Shown in pieces: positions 1-6,752 of a DNA stretch of 8,601 nucleotides (position 1 is its first letter; each line of letters begins with the position of its first letter). The notes under the pieces were generated by a model that made no database searches, was not told the origin of the DNA, and saw nothing but the letters and a program-made list of their open reading frames with translations. The DNA is from Oscillospiraceae bacterium (lineage in GTDB: Bacteria; Bacillota; Clostridia; Oscillospirales; CAG-272): NCBI GenBank assembly GCA_009788105.1, contig WQSD01000006.1:7625-16225 (forward strand), given 5' to 3'. The translations under genes were made by a program, and so were the position numbers.

Positions 1-8
1 CCCCCCTG

Positions 9-113
9 CCACTTTTTGAAAAAAGTGGACAAAAACTTCTTAACGCAAAAGCATGAAATGCTTTTGTACCAAAGTTCGGGGCGACGCCCCAAGATGTTTT
101 AGAGTTTTTCTTC
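9..113. repeat. Multi-hairpin intergenic repeat, copy 1
   Basis: Three hairpins in a row lie just past the 3' end of mgtE. The first is an A/T-rich stem, 9-17 with 20-28 (CCACTTTTT/AAAAAGTGG). The second is a 10-bp stem, 45-54 with 58-67, loop gaa. The third is a GC clamp, 78-82 with 86-90 (GGGGC/GCCCC). Much of 29-113 recurs at 7667-7766 in the same order and orientation, including the linker aaaacttctt, the second stem and the tail tttttcttca. The copy may begin before the window. It could assist 3'-end formation of mgtE, but no strong U-tract follows the stems on the minus strand. Confidence 0.8.
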
Positions 114-144
114 ACTCTGGCACTGTCTAAAGATTCAACGATTA

Positions 145-1569
145 TTATGAAATGTCAAGATAATTCGCACACCTAACGCACTCGCAAACATATCGCAGGC
201 ATTCCGGCTCTACTCCGATTAGATTGCTCAAGAACAAAGTCACCAGTCCAAAGTAAACAAGCAAGCCGATAACGTCCTTAATAGTAGCTACAAGAGGGGC
301 AGCCCCGGCGGCCTGGTCAAAGTTCATTTTTATAAGCATAAACGGCACAAAAAAGCCTATTAACGATGCAAGAGCCGCTGTGGCAAACAATGCCATACCA
401 ACAGATAACCCAAGCAGGTAACTTCCTTGCCATATTCCTGCCACAATTCCGGCAAGCACTCCTGTAATTAGTCCAAGACTTGCACCTACGCAAATTTCTT
501 TAAGAAAATGCTGAAAAAATCGCTTTAAGTCAATGTGTCCAAGTGCCACTCCCCGTGCGAAAACAGTGGATGATTGTGTGCCGACACTTCCGCCGATGTT
601 CATAATTACCGGAATGAAAAACGCCACTCCCACAACAGCTTGAAGAGCTTCCTCGAATCCCTCCATAACAAGGGCGGCAACAAGTCCGCCAACTAAGGCA
701 ATGCACAAAAAGGGCAACCGCACCTTCCAAATCTTGAAAAGGCTGCCTTTAACAAGCAAGTCGGAGCGGGTGGCTTCTGCACTTGCCACAACCCCCCCTT
801 GGGTAAGCAGGTCCTCGGTGGCTTCTTCTTCAAGAATGTCCATGGCATCGTCAATGGTGATGATACCAACAATTCGCCCCTCTTTGTCCACAACAGGCAG
901 GGCAAGCAGGTCAAGCTCTTGCAAGGTGCGAGCAACTACTTCTCTGTCGTCGTCGGTTGACACCGAAACGACATTTTTTATCATAATGTCTTCGATTATT
1001 CCGTCCGGGGAAGCAAGAAACAACTCTTTCAGGGAGATAACACCCTCCAAGCGGCGACTGTTGTCTGTTACATACAGGGTGTAGATGGTTTCTTTGTCGC
1101 TTGCCTGCTTGCGAACTTTGTCCGCCGCTTGAGCGGCAGTCATGTCCTTTCGCAGGGTGATATATTCCGGGGTCATAATACGCCCCGCGGTTTCTGACTT
1201 GTAACCAAAAAGCACGTTGGTCATTGCCCTTTCTTGAGGAGAGAGGGAAGCGAGTAGTTTATTGGCAACGGTGGCAGGCAGTTCATCTAACAGCTTAACA
1301 CGGTCGTCCGGGGCAAGCTCGCCGATAAACTCGATGGTTTTTTCATCTGTGAATGAGTGGAACAGATTCTCGTGTTCGTCTGTATCAAGTTGCTCGAACA
1401 GTGCCAAAGCAGCGTCCTTTTTCAGCAACCGAAAAACGATTACCTGCTCTTCCGGGGCAAGTTCATAAAATGCTTGCAGTAATTCAGGAGCTTCCGCCTC
1501 TGCAAGCAGGCGTTTGAGGGCTTCCATGTCCTTGGACCGAAGCAACTCGAGTATTTTGTCTTTCAGCAT
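145..1569 (-). CDS. mgtE: Magnesium transporter MgtE
   Basis: This is a 474-residue MgtE-type Mg2+ channel of the cytoplasmic membrane. The N-terminal helical domain (about 1-125) is followed by the SETAGRIMTPEYITL segment that opens the CBS pair (about 130-250), with GRIVGIITIDDAMDILEEEATED closing it in pieces typical of the family. The membrane domain (about 280-452) holds the signature NIGGSVGTQSST and the pore-region DQAAGAAPLVATIKD, whose Asp corresponds to the Mg2+-coordinating residue of known MgtE proteins. The start at 1569 has GGAGG six bases upstream; a longer reading to 1605 adds 12 residues without a ribosome site. The last ~22 residues run past the usual end and carry four cysteines (457, 462, 464, 467). 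It is transcribed alone, divergently from guaB, behind a leader with a terminator, so Mg2+-responsive control is plausible but not shown. Confidence 0.96.
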   Translation of the reverse strand: MLKDKILELLRSKDMEALKRLLAEAEAPELLQAFYELAPEEQVIVFRLLKKDAALALFEQLDTDEHENLFHSFTDEKTIEFIGELAPDDRVKLLDELPATVANKLLASLSPQERAMTNVLFGYKSETAGRIMTPEYITLRKDMTAAQAADKVRKQASDKETIYTLYVTDNSRRLEGVISLKELFLASPDGIIEDIMIKNVVSVSTDDDREVVARTLQELDLLALPVVDKEGRIVGIITIDDAMDILEEEATEDLLTQGGVVASAEATRSDLLVKGSLFKIWKVRLPFLCIALVGGLVAALVMEGFEEALQAVVGVAFFIPVIMNIGGSVGTQSSTVFARGVALGHIDLKRFFQHFLKEICVGASLGLITGVLAGIVAGIWQGSYLLGLSVGMALFATAALASLIGFFVPFMLIKMNFDQAAGAAPLVATIKDVIGLLVYFGLVTLFLSNLIGVEPECLRYVCECVRCANYLDIS

Positions 1570-1617
1570 AATGCACCTCCATGGGTATAATATTATTATT
1601 TGCAAATGTGGCGAGTT

Positions 1618-1656
1618 TTACCGTCCTTCGCCTTTTACCGTCAGTATCCAAAACAT
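1618..1656 (-). CDS. Possible 12-codon upstream ORF in the mgtE leader
   Basis: Between the leader terminator and mgtE lies AAAGGAGGT (1659-1667) directly before an ATG at 1656, opening a 12-codon frame MFWILTVKGEGR that ends in TAA at 1618, 48 bases before the mgtE start. The Shine-Dalgarno is as good as any in the window, but its gap to the ATG is very short (about 3 nt from GGAGG). A TTG at 1648, in another frame and better spaced, would instead read into mgtE out of frame. Short leader ORFs control Mg2+ transporter genes in enterobacteria (MgtL, CorL); there is no sequence similarity to those here. The unexplained strong ribosome site is the real evidence. Confidence 0.35.
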   Translation of the reverse strand: MFWILTVKGEGR

Positions 1657-1683
1657 GGACCTCCTTTACAAAAAAATAAAAAC

Positions 1684-3462
<1,779 letters not shown>

Positions 3463-3471
3463 GGACACGTA

Positions 3472-3741
3472 CCCACTTGCGTACAGATAAGGAATTTTAT
3501 TAGCATTTCGCACAACATTTTCCGTCTTAAAGCATACACACGGAACGTCATTGCGAGGCGATTGTTTGAAGAAAAAGCAAGTAAAAACTTTACCGCGGTC
3601 GCAATCCAGTCCCTGCTTCACTTCGGCAACTGGATTGCTTCGGGCGTGGAATTTGGCTGTACCATAATGCACATACGCCCTCGCAATGACGTTCCGTTTC
3701 TATTGGGTTAGGACGGGAACCCTTATCTGTACGCAGGTGGG
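3472..3741. repeat. Nested inverted-repeat element (MITE-like)
   Basis: Three inverted repeats sit inside each other. The outer arms 3472-3492 and 3721-3741 match over 21 bp with one G/T wobble. The middle arms 3541-3558 and 3679-3696 match perfectly over 18 bp and include CGTCATTGCGAGG, a core that recurs in palindromic intergenic repeats of many bacteria. The inner arms 3601-3610 and 3629-3638 (GCAATCCAGT/ACTGGATTGC) match perfectly over 10 bp. No credible gene is present. It may be a non-autonomous element or an RNA fold at the 3' end of guaB; I saw no clear target-site duplication. Confidence 0.85.
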
Positions 3742-3743
3742 GT

Positions 3744-3821
3744 GACCGCCCTCGGTCGTCCGCTAAACGACCAACCGCACCCTGTGTAGGGGACGCCGCC
3801 CTCGGCGTTCCGTTCGTTTAG
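3744..3821. repeat. Pair of related mini-hairpins flanking an 8-bp inverted repeat
   Basis: GACCG-ccct-CGGTC (3744-3757) and ACGCCG-ccct-CGGCGT (3793-3808) share the loop and the trailing TCCG but differ at paired positions in a compensating way. CTAAACGA (3763-3770) and TCGTTTAG (3814-3821) form a perfect inverted repeat around the second one. The gap 3822-3889 holds only a CCCAGCTGGG palindrome (3842-3851) and the ribosome site of the next gene. Confidence 0.65.
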
Positions 3822-3889
3822 TCACAACCAACACAAAATCCCCCAGCTGGGAGGGGAACAAGACAACAGCAGTTACGAAAGGACAAGCA

Positions 3890-4294
3890 ATGCAAGACCA
3901 CGATTTATGGAATTTTTTCGTCGGCGATTTCGCCACTTTCGCTATAAAAAATCCAAACCACCAATTCAACGATGAGCAGAAAAATGCACTTATAGCACTC
4001 TGGTACGATGGCTCGGTGCAAAATGGCGGACACATGACATTCTTGGATTTTCACAGCAAAATTTACTCTAATGATGAAGTGGCACACGCTTTGCGTGAAG
4101 TAGGCGGCGAGAAATTTGCATCTAACTTCCTTTCAGCAGTGTCGCATATGTACTATGATGAAGAAGTGGAGAGTTTTTTGACATTTGAAGAAGAAGACCC
4201 TGTTGAGGACGATATTTATTACAACTTTTCGCCCACACTATGTGATTTATTAGAGCAATATATCCACATTAACAAAGAAAAAATATTTATTTAA
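3890..4294 (+). CDS. Small acidic DUF4375/DMP19-like protein
   Basis: This is a soluble-looking, acidic 134-residue protein with no signal peptide or membrane segment. The segment ALIALWYDGSVQNGGHMTF (about 43-61), then AHALREVGGEKFASNFLSAV, and an acidic C-terminal half ending LLEQYIHIN resemble the DUF4375/DMP19 pattern (aromatic or hydrophobic run, NGG, a conserved 'AL..IG' helix, then an acidic stretch before a final helix). The family has no settled function in bacteria, so none is assigned. The start has AAAGGA eight bases upstream (3878-3883 region). Only 10 bases separate it from the mscS-type gene, so the two are probably cotranscribed. No promoter stands out upstream within the repeat-rich spacer. 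Confidence 0.75.
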   Translation: MQDHDLWNFFVGDFATFAIKNPNHQFNDEQKNALIALWYDGSVQNGGHMTFLDFHSKIYSNDEVAHALREVGGEKFASNFLSAVSHMYYDEEVESFLTFEEEDPVEDDIYYNFSPTLCDLLEQYIHINKEKIFI

Positions 4295-4304
4295 GGACTT
4301 CCCC

Positions 4305-5147
4305 ATGCCATTTCTCGAAAACTTCCTCTCCTCACCCGACTTTCTCTGGGTTGCCCTCCGTGTGGTGGCGACAATTGTATCCACCACCTTGGCGGCAAAG
4401 GTTTTCCGCATCACATGGCGGGCAATCAGCCGCGAAACCATTCACCACAAAGCCATCAAACACATAATCAGCGGGCTGATTTGGCTGGCGGGCATTATCC
4501 TTGCCCTTAGCTGGATTCCCGAATTTGGCGACACTGCGGCAACACTTATCGCAGGGTCGGGTTTGGTGATTCTTGCTTTCGGTTTGGCGGCACAAGAAAC
4601 CCTGGGCAACGCATTCAGCGGGCTGTTTATCTCGATGTTCAAGCCTTTTGAGGTGGGCGACCGAATCAATCTTGTGGGCATGGACATAGTGGGCTTTGTA
4701 GAGGACATCACCCTGCGGCACACCATCATTCGCACCCTGAAAAACAGCCGTCTTATCGTGCCAAACTCGGTGATTAACAAGGAGCTTATCGAAAACGCCA
4801 GCTTTTGTAATCCGCGGGCGGCGAATTTCATTGATGTGACCATCACATACGACTCTGACGTTGCCGCCGCTTGCGAGATTATGCGGGAGATAATCGGCAA
4901 CCACCCCGAATTTTCGGACAACCGCACCGAGGAGCAAAAGCTCACTGCCCCGAAAGTGCCTGTGTTCGTGCGAAATCTTGGGCTGTATGGGGTGGAGCTA
5001 CGCGCCAGTATGTGGACGGAAACAATCGCCAACAATATGGCGGCGTGCAGCGACGTGCGTCGACTGATATTGGTCGCATTCGACGAGGCGGGAGTGAAAA
5101 TTTCATCGGCGAAGGTGCTGGAGGTTATAAATAAAAACAGCGATTGA
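4305..5147 (+). CDS. mscS: Small-conductance mechanosensitive channel, MscS family
   Basis: This is a 280-residue MscS-type channel, close to the 286 residues of the E. coli protein. It sits in the cytoplasmic membrane and releases solutes on hypo-osmotic shock. Three hydrophobic segments are visible at about 11-33, 48-67 and 73-95, the last running into the pore helix with GLAAQETLGNAFSGLFI and the family hallmark KPFEVGDRI. The beta domain follows, with LIVPNSVINKELIENAS, and a mixed alpha/beta C-terminal domain. AAGGA lies eight bases before the ATG. The stop codon TGA (5145-5147) lies inside the -35 box of the following small locus, so the end of this gene and that promoter share bases. 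Confidence 0.95.
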   Translation: MPFLENFLSSPDFLWVALRVVATIVSTTLAAKVFRITWRAISRETIHHKAIKHIISGLIWLAGIILALSWIPEFGDTAATLIAGSGLVILAFGLAAQETLGNAFSGLFISMFKPFEVGDRINLVGMDIVGFVEDITLRHTIIRTLKNSRLIVPNSVINKELIENASFCNPRAANFIDVTITYDSDVAAACEIMREIIGNHPEFSDNRTEEQKLTAPKVPVFVRNLGLYGVELRASMWTETIANNMAACSDVRRLILVAFDEAGVKISSAKVLEVINKNSD

Positions 5148-5172
5148 CAAAACCAGACAAATAGTGTATACT
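5144..5172 (+). promoter_or_regulatory. Promoter of small-peptide locus 1
   Basis: TTGACA (5144-5149), 17 bp, then TATACT (5167-5172). The -35 overlaps the mscS stop codon. The expected start is near 5179, close to a small hairpin 5177-5182/5187-5192 with a gaaa loop. Confidence 0.85.
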
Positions 5173-5200
5173 GTCTTTGGTCGAAAGACCGATTTATAGG

Positions 5201-5233
5201 ATTGGCACTATTACATAGCGGTAGGCGGGAATC
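5201..5233 (+). repeat. Left arm of imperfect inverted repeat, locus 1
   Basis: ATTGGCACTATTACATAG followed by GGCGGGAATCTT resembles the reverse complement of 5393-5425 (ATTGACACTACTCGATAG then ACGGGTAACTTCC), with a 6-nt gap. The same motif order occurs at locus 2. Both arms fall near the 5' ends of the two opposing transcripts. Confidence 0.6.
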
Positions 5234-5235
5234 TT

Positions 5236-5253
5236 GCTTTCAGAAATGGAGGT
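5236..5253 (+). promoter_or_regulatory. SD-sequestering GAAA-tetraloop hairpin, locus 1
   Basis: GCTTTCA (5236-5242) pairs with TGGAGGT (5247-5253), allowing G/T pairs, around the loop GAAA (5243-5246). The 3' arm is the ribosome binding site of the peptide that starts at 5261. Locus 2 has the same hairpin with changed base pairs. Confidence 0.65.
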
Positions 5254-5260
5254 GAGCATT

Positions 5261-5332
5261 ATGCAATATTTAATTTGTTTGATTATATTTATAATCGTTT
5301 TTAACAGATTTCATGGTGATAATGAAAAATAA
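5261..5332 (+). CDS. 23-residue hydrophobic peptide, putative type I toxin (locus 1)
   Basis: A GGAGGTG (5248-5254) six bases before ATG opens a 23-codon frame. The peptide starts MQYLICLIIFIIVFNRF, a single hydrophobic segment of about 13 residues, and ends in a polar charged tail (HGDNEK). It parallels the peptide of locus 2: Met-acidic/amide-Tyr-Leu-Ile, a run of Ile/Leu/Val/Phe, then Asn-Arg and a D/N/K-rich tail. Such size and layout fit membrane-acting type I toxins (compare Ibs or Fst in size and hydropathy only; no sequence match recognised). An in-frame ATG at 5246 would add five residues but falls inside the SD hairpin. The stop codon lies in the terminator stem. Toxicity is an inference. 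Confidence 0.7.
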   Translation: MQYLICLIIFIIVFNRFHGDNEK

Positions 5333-5361
5333 CCGCCCCTCCCAAGGAAACGGTTATTTTT
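5325..5361. terminator. Bidirectional terminator of locus 1
   Basis: A perfect 11-bp stem, AAAAATAACCG (5325-5335) with CGGTTATTTTT (5351-5361), has a 15-nt loop. Each strand ends in five T, so it can stop the peptide mRNA and the opposing RNA. The left arm contains the peptide stop codon. The loop (ending aaggaaa) resembles that of locus 2 (acaagaaa). Confidence 0.85.
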
Positions 5362-5392
5362 CGCCTTGATATTTTAAGGCATACTGTTATTT

Positions 5393-5425
5393 GAGGAAGT
5401 TACCCGTCTATCGAGTAGTGTCAAT
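5393..5425 (-). repeat. Right arm of imperfect inverted repeat, locus 1
   Basis: Read on the minus strand, ATTGACACTACTCGATAG and ACGGGTAACTTCC repeat the motif order of the left arm at 5201-5233, so the two opposing RNAs share a related 5' segment. Confidence 0.6.
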
Positions 5426-5440
5426 TCCTTTTGTGCCTTT

Positions 5441-5469
5441 ATTATATCATAACAAAGGTTGTTTGTCAA
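5441..5469 (-). promoter_or_regulatory. Opposing promoter of locus 1
   Basis: On the minus strand TTGACA (5464-5469), 17 bp, then TATAAT (5441-5446): a perfect consensus promoter pointing away from yfbR and toward the small peptide gene. No protein gene lies directly in front of it, which is why an antisense RNA is proposed. Confidence 0.9.
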
Positions 5470-5519
5470 TACTTTCGCAAAAATATTTTTCACCCACTAT
5501 TTGCAAAAAGGAAAAATCC

Positions 5520-6122
5520 ATGAACACATTTCACGCCCTGCTATTCAGGCAAAAATATATCAAGCGGTGGTCGCTAATGCGGAACACCACCAGCGAAAGC
5601 CTTGCGGAGCATTCGGCACAGACTGCCATGCTGGCACACACCCTTGCCCTTATCGGCAACCGCCACTATAAGCGTAGCTACAATGCTGACCGAGCGGCAA
5701 CATTGGCGCTGTTCCACGATGCCTGCGAGGTGTACACAGGGGATATGCCCACTCCGGTGAAGTATTTCGATGCCGCCATGCGTGAGCATTACAGCAAAAT
5801 CGAAGAGGCGGCAAAAGAAAAGCTACTCTCCAACCTGCCGGAGGAGTTTCGTGGGGTGTATGGCGAGATTTTCGACGGCACGGCACAAGGAGACGAGGAA
5901 CTGCTCCCTCTTGTCAAGGCAGCGGATAAGCTGTGCGCTTACATCAAGTGCGTCGAGGAACAAAAAAGTGGCAATAATGAATTTGACACTGCGAAAAAAG
6001 CCTTAGGCAAGGTCATTGACACCATGAATTGCCCAGAGCTTGCCTGGTTTATGGACAATTTACTCGAGGGCTTTGGCAAGACTATTGATGAATTGCAAGG
6101 AGAGCAAGATGAACTTAGCTAA
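5520..6122 (+). CDS. yfbR: 5'-deoxynucleotidase YfbR, HD domain
   Basis: This is a 200-residue HD-domain phosphohydrolase nearly equal in length to E. coli YfbR (199), which removes the 5' phosphate from deoxyribonucleoside monophosphates and so trims dNMP pools in the cytoplasm. The family markers are all present: RWSLMRN (16-22), AEHSAQTAMLAH with metal ligand His31, HD at 66-67 in LFHDACEVYTGDMPTPVKYF, and ADKLCAYIKCVEEQKSGNNEF with Asp136 as the fourth ligand. The start at 5520 follows AAAAAGGA and removes a 43-residue extension that would read through the opposing promoter. The 3' end overlaps the next gene by 14 bases. I see no convincing sense promoter just upstream. Confidence 0.96.
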   Translation: MNTFHALLFRQKYIKRWSLMRNTTSESLAEHSAQTAMLAHTLALIGNRHYKRSYNADRAATLALFHDACEVYTGDMPTPVKYFDAAMREHYSKIEEAAKEKLLSNLPEEFRGVYGEIFDGTAQGDEELLPLVKAADKLCAYIKCVEEQKSGNNEFDTAKKALGKVIDTMNCPELAWFMDNLLEGFGKTIDELQGEQDELS

Positions 6123-6483
6123 CGAAAAAATACAGTCCCCCAATCTAAAGACAATTTACAATATTGTTGACTGGATTGATTTTGGCTTTGTGTTTCTGAC
6201 TATTTTTTATTACGGACGAATGATTAGCGATTTTGCCAGTGGCTTGCCCTACGGTGTGGAATTAAATCATGAAATTATTGTAGATTTGATAAATACCAAC
6301 CCGTCTGCTGTTGGGATTATGCTCCTTTTCGCCTCACTTGCCTTATGCACCACATTTATTTTTCTTACTGTAAAAATTCGTGCAAGGCAAGAAATCGGTG
6401 CAGTTCGTGCCGTAGGCAGGCTTGTTTGGAACGGAATATGGATAGTTTTTGACTTGCTTTTCTTGGTAACGATATTGTTTTAG
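6109..6483 (+). CDS. Small membrane protein of unknown function
   Basis: This 124-residue protein has three likely membrane segments, at about 18-41 (starting VDWIDFGFVFLTIFYYG), 64-86 (AVGIMLLFASLALCTTFIFL) and 101-124 (LVWNGIWIVFDLLFLV). The last reaches the C-terminus. A basic stretch KIRARQEIGAVRAVGR separates the second and third. GGAG lies about six bases before ATG 6109, and the first 14 bases overlap yfbR, so the pair is almost certainly translated from one mRNA. A longer reading from 6040 runs entirely inside yfbR and is unlikely. I recognise no family. The stop TAG (6481-6483) directly abuts the -35 box of locus 2. Confidence 0.85.
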   Translation: MNLANEKIQSPNLKTIYNIVDWIDFGFVFLTIFYYGRMISDFASGLPYGVELNHEIIVDLINTNPSAVGIMLLFASLALCTTFIFLTVKIRARQEIGAVRAVGRLVWNGIWIVFDLLFLVTILF

Positions 6484-6512
6484 TTGACAAAAATTGCAAT
6501 ATGTGATATAAT
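6484..6512 (+). promoter_or_regulatory. Promoter of small-peptide locus 2
   Basis: TTGACA (6484-6489), 17 bp, TATAAT (6507-6512): perfect consensus, beginning on the base after the preceding stop codon. The expected start is near 6519. Confidence 0.9.
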
Positions 6513-6518
6513 TCATTT

Positions 6519-6553
6519 GAATAGTGTCATTACATAGCACGCTGGGCGGTTAA
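6519..6553 (+). repeat. Left arm of imperfect inverted repeat, locus 2
   Basis: GAATAGTGTCATTACATAGC then GGGCGGTTAA matches, with a gap, the reverse complement of 6715-6740 (GAATAGTGCCACAACA then GGCGGCTAA). CATTACATAGC, GGCGG and AATCTTGCT are also shared with the left side of locus 1. Confidence 0.65.
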
Positions 6554-6558
6554 ATCTT

Positions 6559-6574
6559 GCTCCCGAAAGGGGGT
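6559..6574 (+). promoter_or_regulatory. SD-sequestering GAAA-tetraloop hairpin, locus 2
   Basis: GCTCCC (6559-6564) pairs with GGGGGT (6569-6574), allowing G/T pairs, around the loop GAAA (6565-6568). The 3' arm is the ribosome binding site for ATG 6582. It is the counterpart of 5236-5253 with compensating base changes. Confidence 0.7.
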
Positions 6575-6581
6575 GTTGCCG

Positions 6582-6662
6582 ATGGAATATTTGATAGTTT
6601 TAATAATTATCCTTGCGTTAATTAACAGACTATACGATAACAACGACAATAAAAAGAACTAA
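6582..6662 (+). CDS. 26-residue hydrophobic peptide, putative type I toxin (locus 2)
   Basis: AGGGGGTG (6568-6575) six bases before ATG opens a 26-codon frame. The peptide starts MEYLIVLIIILALINRLY, one hydrophobic segment of about 13 residues, then a very polar tail (DNNDNKKN). Aligned without gaps to the locus 1 peptide it keeps M-x-YLI-x-LII, the Asn-Arg pair at positions 15-16 and the Asp/Asn/Lys-rich end, although the DNA has diverged. The stop codon sits inside the terminator stem, as at locus 1. Conservation of start, hydropathy, NR and stop position between copies argues that it is translated. A membrane-acting toxin is the best guess; a small regulatory or signalling peptide is the alternative. 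Confidence 0.72.
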   Translation: MEYLIVLIIILALINRLYDNNDNKKN

Positions 6663-6698
6663 CTGCCATCTTCCACAAGAAACAGTTAGTTCTTTTTA
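6650..6698. terminator. Bidirectional terminator of locus 2
   Basis: A 16-bp perfect stem (6650-6665 with 6683-6698), ending in AAAAAG on one side and CTTTTT on the other, surrounds a 17-nt loop. It can end both convergent transcripts. The left arm contains the peptide stop codon. Confidence 0.88.
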
Positions 6699-6714
6699 AC
6701 TTTACACTTTGGAG

Positions 6715-6740
6715 TTAGCCGCCTGTTGTGGCACTATTCA
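6715..6740 (-). repeat. Right arm of imperfect inverted repeat, locus 2
   Basis: On the minus strand GAATAGTGCCACAACA then GGCGGCTAA repeats the motif order of 6519-6553. Confidence 0.6.
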
Positions 6741-6752
6741 CCCTTTGAATAT

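Larger units (their letters stand above)
5325..5434 (-). ncRNA. Predicted antisense RNA of locus 1 (putative antitoxin)
   Basis: A consensus promoter on the minus strand should start an RNA of about 110 nt near 5434, ending at the shared terminator. I see no ORF with a ribosome site in it. Its last ~37 nt are complementary to the 3' end of the peptide mRNA, including the terminator loop. Expression and function are unproven. Confidence 0.55.
6650..6746 (-). ncRNA. Predicted antisense RNA of locus 2 (putative antitoxin)
   Basis: The opposing promoter should start an RNA of about 97 nt near 6746 that ends at the shared terminator. It has no ATG with a ribosome site. Its 5' segment resembles that of the peptide mRNA, and its 3' ~49 nt are complementary to the mRNA 3' end. 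Confidence 0.55.

Noticed and set aside
1570..1605. Longer mgtE start adding 12 residues
   Set aside because: No ribosome site precedes it, whereas GGAGG lies six bases before the start at 1569 and MLKDKIL fits the family N-terminus.
3472..3821. CRISPR array
   Set aside because: The repeats are inverted and nested, without regularly spaced direct repeats or spacers.
4332..5035. Two ~200-codon open frames on the minus strand across the channel gene
   Set aside because: They lie wholly antisense to a well-supported mscS gene, show no family features and have no promoter or ribosome site of note.
5391..5519. 43-residue N-terminal extension of yfbR
   Set aside because: It covers the opposing promoter of locus 1, is unlike YfbR, and the 5520 start has a good SD and family-like N-terminus.
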